Source of the DNA: Bacillota bacterium
Lineage (GTDB): Bacteria; Bacillota; Clostridia; Acetivibrionales; DSM-1351
DNA: 42,876 bases
Reading direction: 5' to 3'
Assembly (NCBI GenBank): GCA_023397905.1
Contig: JAEWSZ010000097.1
Coordinates: forward strand, 1 to 42,876
A program made the translations under genes and the position numbers. Positions 16,926 through 26,174 of the stretch are shown here, one piece after another (within the stretch, counting starts at the first letter, position 1; each line of letters opens with the position of its first letter). Under the pieces are notes generated by a model. That model was given only the letters and a program-made list of their open reading frames with translations, was not told the DNA's origin and did no database searches.

Positions 16926-19178
16926 ATGTCAACATTATCTGGTACAAGAGCGCAAACAGATTTATACACAACCATATCTCCTAATGGGAAGATAAGGCAT
17001 ACCATTTACCTGGAAGACGGACGGTTGTTCCATCATGTTATGTTTAATGCTCTTCAAATCCTGGCACCTTCCAGCATCGGACTAAAGATAACGGATACTG
17101 ACTTCCATGATAGCTTGACCTTTGTCTCCACCAATACTGCATCATGGAATAATACATACACTCTCCCTGCCGGCAAAAAAAGCGTCTATGTGGATAATCC
17201 CGTACAAAGAGAATACGTTGTTCAAAAAGGTACAAGGCAGCTGAAAATCATCACAAGGGTATTTGATGACGGCATTGCATTCAGGTACTATATCGCAGGC
17301 CCGGGAGGCACATTTATTGAAAATGAATATACGGAGTATAATATTCCTGCAGGCACAGGCGGCTGGGGCCAACCCTGGGTAGTTAACTATGAAACTCTTT
17401 TCCGGTATTATAGTCCCGGCTCCTCGGTAGATAACTTAGCAATGCCTTTCCTCGCGTCTTACAGCAACGACACCGTATGGGCTTTGTTTACAGAAGCAAA
17501 TGTGTTGAACTCCAACGGAACCTATTGCCCTTCCGTCCTGAAAGGCAGCATTGGCGGTACTCTAAACCTTATCCATGCGCCGGATCCGGATCAGGCGAAG
17601 CTTGGTAACCGGGTACAGGTTGCCTTGCCGTTTCAGTCGCCCTGGAGGGCTGTGATTATAGCCGGTAATCCAAATGATCTGGTCAACTCGACTTTGGTGC
17701 AAAATGTAAATCCGGAATCGGAAATTGCCGACACAAGCTGGATCAAGCCGGGCAGAGTGGCGTGGTCGTGGTGGAGCACATATTCCTTTGCGGATAACGA
17801 CAGCTTGTCTCCAAATTCTATTCAACGCAAATTCTCGTATGAACAGCAAAAAGAGTATGTTGATTTTGCGGCAGCAATGGGCTGGGAGTATGTGACGGTA
17901 GACGCCGGATGGGTTGACTGGACTGACGGTACAGTGGCGGAGCTTTGTGTGTATGCCTCGGGAAAAGGAGTTGGTATTGTCCTTTGGGGCTCCTATGAAT
18001 TATGGTCGCCATACGGAACAAGCTTGATGAATATAAAAACGTGGGCCAGTTGGGGCGTCGCGGGCATAAAGATTGATATAATTGAAAAAGACTCACAGAT
18101 CGGCATGGCATTTATGGAGGAAATGGCCGTCTACTGTGCGGAACTGGGACTTATGCTGGCTTTGCACAGTTCAACGAAACCCGGAGGAGAAAACAGGACA
18201 TGGCCAAATATTATAACTACGGAAGGGGTATCGGGGAATGAGCATTATTGGCTCTATTGGCCCCCGCCTAATAATGCCGCTCATAACTGCGCTTTACCTT
18301 TCACCAGAAATGTACTCGGATCTATGGACTACACTCCTGTTGCATTAAGTAACAGGAATAAGAATACAACGCAAGGGCATCAATTGGCACAATCTGTGGT
18401 CTTCGAATCAGGGCTGCAGCACTTTGCGGACTCCATAGATGTCTATGGGGTTTGGAAGGGGACTGAGTTCCTGAGCGCTGTTCACGCAGCATGGGATGAG
18501 ACGAAGGTCCTGGAAGGGCTGCCGGGAAAATATGCGACTTTTGCCCGCCGTAAGGGGGCTGATTGGTGTATTGGCTCCATAACCGCTGAGGCAAGATCGG
18601 CAGTCATCCAACTATCCAACCTTAACTTGGAGGCCGGAGACTATACTGCGTATATCTATAAGGATGGAGCGTCAATGGATTACCTTGTAAAGGAGATCAG
18701 GACGGTGAACTCCGCTTCGATCCTGACAATTCCAATGCTTGAAAGCGGAGGCTGCTCCGTCCTCATTTCAAAAACAACCGTACCAGGGATGCCTGCCGAC
18801 CCATATACTCCCTATGAGGCGGAAGATGCCACTTTGGTAGGTACGGCGTCTGTCTATGACAACGCCAACTGTTCGGGCGGCAAGAAAGTTGGTTATTTAG
18901 GCTTTACCGGCGAGGTTATATTTAATGTAAATGTGCCAAGAACGGATGTGTATAAGGTGAGGCTGTATTATTTATCTGCCGATCCGAGAACAATCAGCTG
19001 CAGCATAAATGGCGGTCCCGGATACGACCTGGAAATTGCATATGGCTCAGGGAGCTGGAATACGGTAAGAATATTCCCAACTTCCATGTCTCTTAATGCA
19101 GGAAGTAATACAATCAGGTTATATCATACCGAATGGGCGGTTGACATTGATAAGATCGGCATACTTATTGATAATTGA
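16926..19178 (+). CDS. Glycoside hydrolase family 97 with C-terminal CBM35/CBM6-like domain
   Basis: A 750-residue enzyme. The N-terminal beta-sandwich (about 1-255) leads into a TIM barrel (about 260-530) with WSWWSTYSFADND, VTVDAGW and the signature GIKIDII. D384 sits where retaining GH97 enzymes (alpha-galactosidase type) carry their nucleophile, and E433/E439 (TTEGVSGNEHY) are acid/base and calcium-site candidates. A C-terminal carbohydrate-binding module (about 622-750) begins PYEAEDATLVG. AGGAGGATAGTACA precedes the ATG. There is no signal peptide, odd for a protein carrying a binding module. With the GH4 gene at 26175, alpha-galactosides are the favoured substrate. Confidence 0.88.
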   Translation: MSTLSGTRAQTDLYTTISPNGKIRHTIYLEDGRLFHHVMFNALQILAPSSIGLKITDTDFHDSLTFVSTNTASWNNTYTLPAGKKSVYVDNPVQREYVVQKGTRQLKIITRVFDDGIAFRYYIAGPGGTFIENEYTEYNIPAGTGGWGQPWVVNYETLFRYYSPGSSVDNLAMPFLASYSNDTVWALFTEANVLNSNGTYCPSVLKGSIGGTLNLIHAPDPDQAKLGNRVQVALPFQSPWRAVIIAGNPNDLVNSTLVQNVNPESEIADTSWIKPGRVAWSWWSTYSFADNDSLSPNSIQRKFSYEQQKEYVDFAAAMGWEYVTVDAGWVDWTDGTVAELCVYASGKGVGIVLWGSYELWSPYGTSLMNIKTWASWGVAGIKIDIIEKDSQIGMAFMEEMAVYCAELGLMLALHSSTKPGGENRTWPNIITTEGVSGNEHYWLYWPPPNNAAHNCALPFTRNVLGSMDYTPVALSNRNKNTTQGHQLAQSVVFESGLQHFADSIDVYGVWKGTEFLSAVHAAWDETKVLEGLPGKYATFARRKGADWCIGSITAEARSAVIQLSNLNLEAGDYTAYIYKDGASMDYLVKEIRTVNSASILTIPMLESGGCSVLISKTTVPGMPADPYTPYEAEDATLVGTASVYDNANCSGGKKVGYLGFTGEVIFNVNVPRTDVYKVRLYYLSADPRTISCSINGGPGYDLEIAYGSGSWNTVRIFPTSMSLNAGSNTIRLYHTEWAVDIDKIGILIDN

Positions 19179-19220
19179 CCCTGATTTATCTCCTCCTTAT
19201 GGAGTCTATCGGATCATCAG

Positions 19221-19256
19221 AAGGCGGGGATTTCAAGTTGCTGAAATCTCCGCTTT
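19221..19256 (+). terminator. Terminator-like hairpin after the GH97 gene
   Basis: Arms 19224-19235 (GCGGGGATTTCA) and 19242-19253 (TGAAATCTCCGC) pair over 12 bp with one G-U. The stem extends outward by three A-T/G-T pairs to 19221-19256. The T run after it is short (CTTTCCTGG), so it may be only a partial terminator. It separates the GH97 gene from the sensor kinase. Confidence 0.65.
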
Positions 19257-19271
19257 CCTGGTTAATAATGC

Positions 19272-19292
19272 TGATATAATATGTGATATAAT
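19272..19292 (+). promoter_or_regulatory. Twin extended -10 elements upstream of the sensor kinase
   Basis: TGATATAAT occurs twice, at 19272-19280 and 19284-19292, each a perfect extended -10. No good -35 is seen for either. Starts would fall about 60-85 bases before the kinase ATG at 19366. Confidence 0.45.
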
Positions 19293-19365
19293 GAGTATGA
19301 AATAATAGTCAACATAAAAGTTGTGTAACTTTAGCCCTTTATTTTCATGTAAGGGAGCCAGTGGA

Positions 19366-21123
19366 ATGAGTAAGCTGTCCAGAGTCAGGATATCGGTATT
19401 GACCATACTGATGATCCTGTTTTTAGTGGTAATTCTGCCAATGTATTTACTTGGGTACGGGATCTACCAGTGGGGCTACCGGATGACCACAAATGAGATT
19501 ACCCAATCCCTTCATACCAGGGAGTCGTTCGTTATTACAACCTTGGATACGGAGCTCCAGAGAATACGGAAGGTACATCAGGAGTGCCTTAATGACTCGG
19601 ATCTGTATTATTATGTAAACGCTTTGCCCATCATGAGCCGCACTGAAAGGCTGTCCAGCTTTCTTTCTATTGATAAGCGGCTGGGGCTTGTCCAAGACAG
19701 TTCGGCATACATAGAAGAGGTAACTTTATGGATGCCCCGGCTTGCACAAATGATATCCTCCTCACGGGGGGTAGACCCTGCGACAGACAAGTGGCGGGCT
19801 CTTATGGAGGAGCCTGTCATATCCCAGGCGGCCGGCCTGTCGGTTTATGACGGTAATCTTTACCTATGTGCGGCATATCCGCCGGGTATCTGGTATCCGG
19901 GTTATGTGCCGCAGTATATACTTGCTGTCAGGCTTTCAAATGAAAGGATCATGGAGGACTTAGCGGCCTTTAACCTGTATCCCGGCAGCGGTACGCTGCT
20001 TCAATCGGAGGATCAGGCCTTCCGGCTTATAACAGGACGGGATATAGGACTGACCGGTGATGAATCCAGGGACGGACCCTCCGTACACACTTTCAGCACA
20101 GAAAGCGGGGAGACTTTCCTGCTGGCAAGCGCAAATTCGGATTTTCTAAACCTGCAAATGCATACATATGTATCTGAGCAGATCATATATAGCGGATTGG
20201 ACACTTACCGCAACCTGTTCATTGTGTTTACAATAGCCGCTTTAATGCTGGTTCTGGCATACATCTGGTTTTCCAGGCGGCTGGTCAGCGAGCCTATCCG
20301 CAGGCTTGTTGCTTCACTCAGGCAGGTGGAAAGCGGCAAATTGGATGTACGGATAGATTATAAGGCACACGACGAGTTTGGTTATCTTTATACCACATTT
20401 AACAAAATGGTTGAATCCCTTGCCAATATGATTGAAATTAATACCCGGCAATTGATGCTGACACAGGAAGCGGAGCTGCGCCAGCTTCAGGCGCAGATTA
20501 ACCCCCACTTTCTGCACAACAGTTTTTTCATCCTCTACCGGATGGCCAAGGATGAGGATTATGAAAACATAAGCGAATTCCTTACATACCTGTCGGAATA
20601 CTACCGCTATGTGACCCGCAACGCCAGCATGGAAGTGGATTTATCTGACGAGGATGGCCATGCGCGGCGTTATATGCAGATTCAGCTTGTCCGCTTTGGC
20701 AAGCGCATATCTGCTGATTTTAAACCGGTTCCCAAGGGGCTTGAGGGATTAAAGGTACCCAGGCTGATCCTGCAGCCATTGTTGGAAAATGCATTTCTGC
20801 ACGGTTTTAAGGATACCATTGCAGGCGGGATTCTGCGGGTATGGTATGAAGAGCGGGATGAGAATGTATACATACATGTAGAAGACAACGGGGCCGGCAT
20901 CCCGGAAGAACGTCTTGCCTGCCTGCAAAACAAGCTGCGCTGCGCAGCTGATGCAAATGTGGAACGCACCGGTATTGTAAACATCCACCAGCGGCTGCGC
21001 ATGCGCTTCGGACCGGAATATGGCCTTAGGGCGGAGAACCTGCCGGAAGGCGGCTCGCGGTTTACGTTGGTTTTCCCAAAAAACTTTGAGGAGGCGGAGC
21101 ATGTATCGGGTATTAGTAGTTGA
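19366..21123 (+). CDS. YesM-type membrane sensor histidine kinase
   Basis: A 585-residue sensor kinase paired with the regulator at 21101. TM1 is at about 9-33 (VLTILMILFLVVILPMYLLG), a sensor domain of about 250 residues follows, TM2 is at about 285-305 (LFIVFTIAALMLVLAYIWF), then HAMP (PIRRLVASLRQVESGKLDVR). Phosphoacceptor H381 lies in INPHFLHNSF. The ATPase domain has the N box QPLLENAFLHG and G box DNGAGIP. AAGGGAG lies eight bases before the chosen ATG. The gene is GC-richer than its counterpart at 2023 and uses many CGC/CCG codons. Confidence 0.92.
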   Translation: MSKLSRVRISVLTILMILFLVVILPMYLLGYGIYQWGYRMTTNEITQSLHTRESFVITTLDTELQRIRKVHQECLNDSDLYYYVNALPIMSRTERLSSFLSIDKRLGLVQDSSAYIEEVTLWMPRLAQMISSSRGVDPATDKWRALMEEPVISQAAGLSVYDGNLYLCAAYPPGIWYPGYVPQYILAVRLSNERIMEDLAAFNLYPGSGTLLQSEDQAFRLITGRDIGLTGDESRDGPSVHTFSTESGETFLLASANSDFLNLQMHTYVSEQIIYSGLDTYRNLFIVFTIAALMLVLAYIWFSRRLVSEPIRRLVASLRQVESGKLDVRIDYKAHDEFGYLYTTFNKMVESLANMIEINTRQLMLTQEAELRQLQAQINPHFLHNSFFILYRMAKDEDYENISEFLTYLSEYYRYVTRNASMEVDLSDEDGHARRYMQIQLVRFGKRISADFKPVPKGLEGLKVPRLILQPLLENAFLHGFKDTIAGGILRVWYEERDENVYIHVEDNGAGIPEERLACLQNKLRCAADANVERTGIVNIHQRLRMRFGPEYGLRAENLPEGGSRFTLVFPKNFEEAEHVSGISS

Positions 21124-22369
21124 CGATGAAGCTTTTATCACTGACAGCCTTGCCTTCCTGCTTGAAAATCAGCGGGAGCCCAGGCTTGAAGTGATAAAAG
21201 CATATTCTGCCCCCGAGGCCATCGATATGCTTAACACCGCTGCATTCCACATAGTGGTGACGGACATTGAAATGCCGGGGCAATCAGGTCTGGAGCTTCT
21301 GCGGGAAATCAATGCAAAATGGCCTTCGTGCCGGGTTGTGTTCCTGACGGGGCACGACAGCTTTCAGTATGCGCATCAGGCCATTCGGTACAATGTAGTG
21401 CGCTATGTCCTGAAAAACGAGGGCGACGACATACTGCTGGAGGCAATAAAGGAATGTATCCGGCGCATTAAAAAGGAGCAGGCCAATACCGGTTATCTGC
21501 TCAAAACCAGTGCCGCAAACAATCATGCGGCTGAAAAAAGGGGCCGCGAACTCATGTGCCGGCACATGGAATCACGGCATGCCGCGGACAGCTTGGCGGC
21601 GCAGTGGAAAGAGGCGAAGCTCTGCCTGAATCCGGATAAGGGTGTCATGCTTATGGCGGGTTGCACCCGGGACCCTATAAGCGAAGATACCTTGAATGCA
21701 TTGCATGCAATAGTCACGGCAAAAATCGGTCATGCGGTTTCAAGCGAAGCGGTGTTAATGAGCGAAAAGCTGTGCATTTGGTTTATGCAGCCCGCAGACA
21801 AAAGCAACCGCACCCACGCACTGGCCGCTGTCAAGGGACTGGCCGAGGGAATCCAGGAAGCAATAAGAATCAGCATATCTGTTTATATAACCTTCGTTTT
21901 TGCCGAGGAAGAAATACCGTGGAGTGATGTGCCGGGACGGCTTGCATCTCTTCAGGATATCGCGCGCAACCATTTAGACGGGCATATGGGGCTGGCTTTA
22001 GCCGGCACACGTTTCTTTGAGGAACAGAGCAAAGAAACGGGCTATGCCGCCACAGGCGCCGCGTTTGTTGGGCATGTGCTAAGCTATATCCGGGAAAACC
22101 TGGGCAGCGACCTGTCTTTAACAGCTCTATCCGAGCTGGTATATCTGAATCCATCCTACTTATCACGGCGGTTTAAGGAAATCACCGGCAGAAATCTGAC
22201 AGATACCATCCTGAAACTCCGCATGGAGGAGGCTTGCCGCCTGCTGAAAAACACCGCCGACCGGGTGAAAAATATCGCCGCGCAGCTGGGCTATGAATCC
22301 GCCGCTCATTTTTCCCGTATATTTAAAAAGGAAATGGGAGTTACTCCCCAGGAATACAGGGACACATAA
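21101..22369 (+). CDS. YesN-type response regulator with AraC-family DNA-binding domain
   Basis: A 422-residue regulator that would be phosphorylated by the kinase overlapping its start by 23 bases. The receiver domain (about 1-120) has D8/D9, phosphoacceptor D55 (VVTDIEMPGQSG), T83 and K105. The C-terminal AraC domain (about 325-420) includes LSLTALSELVYLNPSYLSRR and ends YESAAHFSRIFKKEMGVTPQ. GAGGAGGCGGAG precedes the ATG. It is shorter than the regulator at 456. Its last about 30 codons and the leader after it are duplicated in degenerate form at 16420-16645. Confidence 0.93.
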   Translation: MYRVLVVDDEAFITDSLAFLLENQREPRLEVIKAYSAPEAIDMLNTAAFHIVVTDIEMPGQSGLELLREINAKWPSCRVVFLTGHDSFQYAHQAIRYNVVRYVLKNEGDDILLEAIKECIRRIKKEQANTGYLLKTSAANNHAAEKRGRELMCRHMESRHAADSLAAQWKEAKLCLNPDKGVMLMAGCTRDPISEDTLNALHAIVTAKIGHAVSSEAVLMSEKLCIWFMQPADKSNRTHALAAVKGLAEGIQEAIRISISVYITFVFAEEEIPWSDVPGRLASLQDIARNHLDGHMGLALAGTRFFEEQSKETGYAATGAAFVGHVLSYIRENLGSDLSLTALSELVYLNPSYLSRRFKEITGRNLTDTILKLRMEEACRLLKNTADRVKNIAAQLGYESAAHFSRIFKKEMGVTPQEYRDT

Positions 22370-22489
22370 AATAGTAAAAAGACAGCAAGGAATGTAAAAA
22401 AGGTATTATATACAAAGCATTCGCAAGTCATATATTATTGTTTATGAAAACTGTATGTTTTGTATCTTTTTATATTAGGAGGAAATAAG
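22370..22489 (+). promoter_or_regulatory. Conserved leader upstream of the Lpl-type transporter operon
   Basis: This AT-rich gap between the regulator stop and the binding-protein ATG is retained in a diverged copy at 16537-16645. The most conserved block starts at about 22385 (GCAAGGAATG...TATACAA). It probably carries the operon promoter and the regulator site, but no clear -35/-10 pair stands out. The ribosome site is TTAGGAGG (22475-22482). Confidence 0.5.
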
Positions 22490-24139
22490 ATGAAAAGAAT
22501 ATCCAATCTGATTCTCGCAATAGCTTTGATTCTTTCAATAGGCCTGACAGCCTGTGGAAAAGATGAACCGTCTGCAGTGAACACTGATACCTCCACAGCT
22601 TCCGGCACAACTGCGGCATCGGCAGAAAAAACTGATCCCTTTGGCAGATACGATGAAACCGTAACCATTTCTTCTGTCAAAAATTTAGGTGTGGCGCCCC
22701 TTGAATTCCCTCAAGGCGATTCACTTGAAGCCAATGTCTGGACCCGTTACTACAAAGATAACTTTAATATCGAGATTGACTGGCTTTGGAGTACACTTGA
22801 GCCGCAATATGACCAGAAGGTCAATATAGCCATAACATCAGGTGATATCCCCGATCTTATGATGCTAAGAAATGCAAATCAGCTGAAAATGATGTACGAG
22901 AACGGGCAGCTTTATCCGGTTGACGACATTTTAGAGAAATACGGTTCCCCTTTTGTAAAAGAAGTGTTATCTTCCGATGGAGGACTTGGCATAGAATCAG
23001 CCTCCTTTGACGGTAAATTATATGCCATCCCGCATATTGAATCAGGGCTGATGAGCTCGCCGGTGCTGTGGGTGCGCACTGACTGGCTTGATAAATACGG
23101 TTTGGACATTCCTACAACCAAGGAAGAGTTTTTACGTGTAGCCGAAGCTTTTTCCAAAGGAAATACATATGGTCTTGGTATACAAAAAGATTTATTTGAA
23201 ACCAGTTACGCCTCCCTGGAGGGTTTCTTCAATATGCACGGCGCCTTTAACAATACCTGGCTTGAAAAAGACGGCGGCCTTGTCTACAGTGACATCCAGC
23301 CAGAGGTCAGGAACGCCCTTGAAATGCTCCGGACCATGTACGCGAAAGGCTGGATCGATCCCGAGTTTGGAGTTAAAGACAACGATAAGGTCAATGAGGA
23401 CGTGAATGCCGGCAGGATAGGCATGATGTTTGGCGGCTTCTGGAACGCGGTAATGTTTAACCCTGCAAAAGTCGCAGATCCCTCTGTTGAGTGGATGCCT
23501 GTGGCGATCCCTGAAGTTCTCAATGGCGGTGGTAAAGCCCAGGTTCCCTTTGGCACAAAGTATTGGTATGCGATCAGCGCGGACTGCAAGCATCCCGAAG
23601 CTGTTATCCGTTTGCTTAACGGCCAGCTTGAAAAAGCCTATGGTAAGGCCGCGGAACCCACGGTGTTCAACATCACCCCTGACGGCTACGGCCCTTTCAA
23701 TTATAACATCTTTACCCTGGAACCTCCCATGAAGAATTTCACCGCCGCCGAGAAAGTCACCAAGGCTATCGAAACCGGCGATACCTCCGCCCTCAACCTG
23801 GAGGAGATGAACTACTACAAGATGTCTAAGCTCAGCCTTGGAGGCGACCACACCAACAACAACTGGCACCAGCTTAAAATGTTCGGGCCCAAAGGCTCTC
23901 TCTCTGTTCAGAAGAGCTACCTGGACAGCAACAAAACGGTGACAAATGCATTCTACGGCGCACCCACTCCCACAATGGCGGAGAAGCTGCCCACCTTGAA
24001 AAAGCTGGCACTGACCGACTTCACAGCCATCATCATGGGCGGTAACATCAAAGGCTTCGACACTTTTGTAAGCAACTGGAACTCCCTTGGCGGCGCGGAT
24101 ATAACCAAGGAAGTCAACGAGTGGTACAAAAATAAATAA
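22490..24139 (+). CDS. LplA-type extracellular sugar-binding lipoprotein
   Basis: A 549-residue solute-binding protein of the long Lpl/YtcQ type, larger than usual CUT1 binding proteins. The signal peptide ends in LTAC with lipidated C22, followed by an alanine/serine/threonine linker. The mature part has WTRYYKDNFNIEIDWLW and the family-typical ITSGDIPDLMM. The ATG at 22490 follows AGGAGGAAATAAG. It is followed by the matching LplB and LplC permeases, and preceded by the YesM/YesN pair that probably controls it. The substrate is inferred to be an alpha-galactoside or a pectin/hemicellulose fragment from the GH97 and GH4 neighbours. Confidence 0.92.
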   Translation: MKRISNLILAIALILSIGLTACGKDEPSAVNTDTSTASGTTAASAEKTDPFGRYDETVTISSVKNLGVAPLEFPQGDSLEANVWTRYYKDNFNIEIDWLWSTLEPQYDQKVNIAITSGDIPDLMMLRNANQLKMMYENGQLYPVDDILEKYGSPFVKEVLSSDGGLGIESASFDGKLYAIPHIESGLMSSPVLWVRTDWLDKYGLDIPTTKEEFLRVAEAFSKGNTYGLGIQKDLFETSYASLEGFFNMHGAFNNTWLEKDGGLVYSDIQPEVRNALEMLRTMYAKGWIDPEFGVKDNDKVNEDVNAGRIGMMFGGFWNAVMFNPAKVADPSVEWMPVAIPEVLNGGGKAQVPFGTKYWYAISADCKHPEAVIRLLNGQLEKAYGKAAEPTVFNITPDGYGPFNYNIFTLEPPMKNFTAAEKVTKAIETGDTSALNLEEMNYYKMSKLSLGGDHTNNNWHQLKMFGPKGSLSVQKSYLDSNKTVTNAFYGAPTPTMAEKLPTLKKLALTDFTAIIMGGNIKGFDTFVSNWNSLGGADITKEVNEWYKNK

Positions 24140-24155
24140 GCATCTTCACATTCAG

Positions 24156-24182
24156 CGGGGAGGGGTATCCAGCCGCTCCCCG
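24156..24182 (+). terminator. Intercistronic hairpin between binding protein and permease
   Basis: CGGGGAG (24156-24162) pairs with CTCCCCG (24176-24182) across a 13-base loop. It lies between the binding-protein stop and the LplB ribosome site, the same position as the hairpins at 5261-5312 and 39712-39749. There is no T run, so an mRNA-processing role is likelier than full termination. Confidence 0.6.
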
Positions 24183-24206
24183 TGTATTATCATCGGAGGT
24201 TCCCCA

Positions 24207-25151
24207 TTGAATACTCAGGAAATAATAACCACACCACCGGTTGCGGCAAAGAAGCGCCGCACCGCGTGGCTGCACAACTTGACACTGCACATCATGCTTT
24301 TCCCGGCTGTGGGTTTGCTGTTCGTTTACAGCTATCTGCCCCTTTTCGGCAATGTGATGGCATTTCAGCGGTTCCGCCCGAATCTGGGCTTTTTCCGCTC
24401 CGAGTGGATCGGGCTTGCCAATTTCCGGTATGTGTTCGCATTGCCGGGCACCATGCAGGTTTTATGGAACACCTTTTTTATTGCCATTATGAAAATCATT
24501 GTTGGGATTATCATCCCGGTTATTGTTGCATTATTGCTGAATGAAATGCGCAATATCCGCTACAAACGCGTGGTGCAGACCGTAATATACTTCCCTCATT
24601 TTTTGAGCTGGGTTATCCTGTCGGGAATTTTTATCGACCTCTTGTCCCCGTCCCAGGGGATTATCGGCCGCGCCTTTACCGCAATGGGGCTGGAGCCCGT
24701 CTTCTTTCTGGGGAATGCAAAGATATTCCCGTTTACGATGGTCGTCACAGAAAGCTGGAAGTCGTTCGGCTTTGGTACGATTGTATACCTTGCCGCCCTT
24801 ACGGGCATTGACCCCAACCTTTACGAAGCGTCGGAAATCGATGGTGCGAACCGGTGGAAGCAAACGCTGCATATCACCTTGCCGGGGCTTGGACCGATTG
24901 TGCTGCTCATGACGGTTCTGGCGATGGGCAATGTGCTCAACGCGGGTTTTGACCAGATATTCAACCTTTACAGCCCGCAGGTATACTCCACCGGTGATGT
25001 TCTGGATACCCTTGTATACCGGCTGGGTCTCGTGGATGCCCAGTATGGCGTTGCTACGGCCATGGGACTGTTTAAATCCCTGGTTTCCTTTGTCATGCTG
25101 ACGATTTCATATATCATCGCGTATAAATACACCGATTACCGGGTGTTTTAA
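24207..25151 (+). CDS. LplB-type ABC transporter permease
   Basis: A 314-residue integral membrane protein with about six membrane segments. The EAA loop at about 206-230 reads YEASEIDGANRWKQTLHITL. The TTG at 24207 is taken as start because CGGAGGT lies six bases upstream and no ATG lies close by. The charged head (KKRRTAW) precedes TM1 (LMLFPAVGLLFVYSYLP-like). It pairs with the permease at 25165. Confidence 0.92.
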   Translation: MNTQEIITTPPVAAKKRRTAWLHNLTLHIMLFPAVGLLFVYSYLPLFGNVMAFQRFRPNLGFFRSEWIGLANFRYVFALPGTMQVLWNTFFIAIMKIIVGIIIPVIVALLLNEMRNIRYKRVVQTVIYFPHFLSWVILSGIFIDLLSPSQGIIGRAFTAMGLEPVFFLGNAKIFPFTMVVTESWKSFGFGTIVYLAALTGIDPNLYEASEIDGANRWKQTLHITLPGLGPIVLLMTVLAMGNVLNAGFDQIFNLYSPQVYSTGDVLDTLVYRLGLVDAQYGVATAMGLFKSLVSFVMLTISYIIAYKYTDYRVF

Positions 25152-25164
25152 GGGGGAAAAGTGA

Positions 25165-26049
25165 ATGAGAAAAACCACGGTTGGAATGCGGGTTTTTACA
25201 TGTTTTAATTATATATTCCTTACAGCAGTTGCCTTGACCTGCCTGCTGCCCATGGTCAACCAGCTTGCGATTTCGTTCAGCGCAAGCCCGGCGGTATCTG
25301 CCGGTAGTGTATTCCTGTGGCCTGTTGATTTTACTTTGGAAAGCTATGAATACATGGCGGGCAAGCCGGAGTTTTTCAGATCATTCGGCGTATCGGTGCA
25401 GCGCTTGCTGCTTGGCGTATCCCTGAGCATGATTGTATCAGTTTTGGCGGCATACCCTTTGTCCCGGCAGGTTCATGAATTTAAGGCTAGGAAGTATTAC
25501 ATCTGGTATTTTATCATCCCCATGATGTTTTACGGCGGATTGATCCCGTCTTACATGGTTGTCCGCAGTACAGGGCTGATCGACAGCATCTTTGCTCTCG
25601 TGATTCCCTGTGCGATTAACGTCTTCAACATCATTCTGCTCATGAACTTCTTCCGTTCCATACCCAAGGAAATTGAAGAAGCGGCAGCGATTGACGGCGC
25701 AGGGCATATGACCGCCTTGTTCCGGATTATCCTGCCCGTGTCGGCGCCGGTATTGGCAACGGTGCTTTTGTTCTTCATCATCAACCACTGGAACTCCTGG
25801 TTTGACGGGCTGATCTACATGAACTCCCCTACCGGGTATCCGCTGCAAACCTATCTGCAAACACAAGTCGTCAGCCAGGATATCATGGCTGCTGAAAGTA
25901 TGCGCGATGTCCGCCAGATTGCAAATATATCTGACCGGACCGGCAAGGCGGCGCAGATTTTCCTTGCGGCGGTTCCGATGCTGGTTGTGTACCCGTTCAT
26001 ACAGAAGTATTTTACTGCCGGTATTGTTATGGGCAGTGTCAAGGGATAA
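25165..26049 (+). CDS. LplC-type ABC transporter permease
   Basis: The second channel subunit, 294 residues, about six membrane segments. The EAA loop at about 171-195 reads EEAAAIDGAGHMTALFRII. The C terminus YFTAGIVMGSVKG is the usual family end. AAGGGGGAAAAGTGA precedes the ATG, 13 bases after the LplB stop. As in the other two transporters here, no ATPase gene is present. Confidence 0.92.
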   Translation: MRKTTVGMRVFTCFNYIFLTAVALTCLLPMVNQLAISFSASPAVSAGSVFLWPVDFTLESYEYMAGKPEFFRSFGVSVQRLLLGVSLSMIVSVLAAYPLSRQVHEFKARKYYIWYFIIPMMFYGGLIPSYMVVRSTGLIDSIFALVIPCAINVFNIILLMNFFRSIPKEIEEAAAIDGAGHMTALFRIILPVSAPVLATVLLFFIINHWNSWFDGLIYMNSPTGYPLQTYLQTQVVSQDIMAAESMRDVRQIANISDRTGKAAQIFLAAVPMLVVYPFIQKYFTAGIVMGSVKG

Positions 26050-26174
26050 TCTTTATATGGAAAGCGGAATTTAAAATCAGCGAAAATAAAAGAAATCTAT
26101 GTTAATAAAACAATGGATATATTTATGCAAAAGAAAACGAACTATAATACCAAAAAAAGAAGGATGAATCGTAT

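Noticed and set aside
23192..23869. A 225-codon open frame on the minus strand inside the LplA-type binding-protein gene.
   Set aside because: It is antisense to a clear lipoprotein gene, has no ribosome site and its translation shows no recognisable domain. High GC lowers stop frequency here.
24182..24544. A 120-codon plus-strand frame overlapping the start of the LplB permease.
   Set aside because: The permease frame with TTG 24207 and its CGGAGGT site explains the region; the alternative has no family features.
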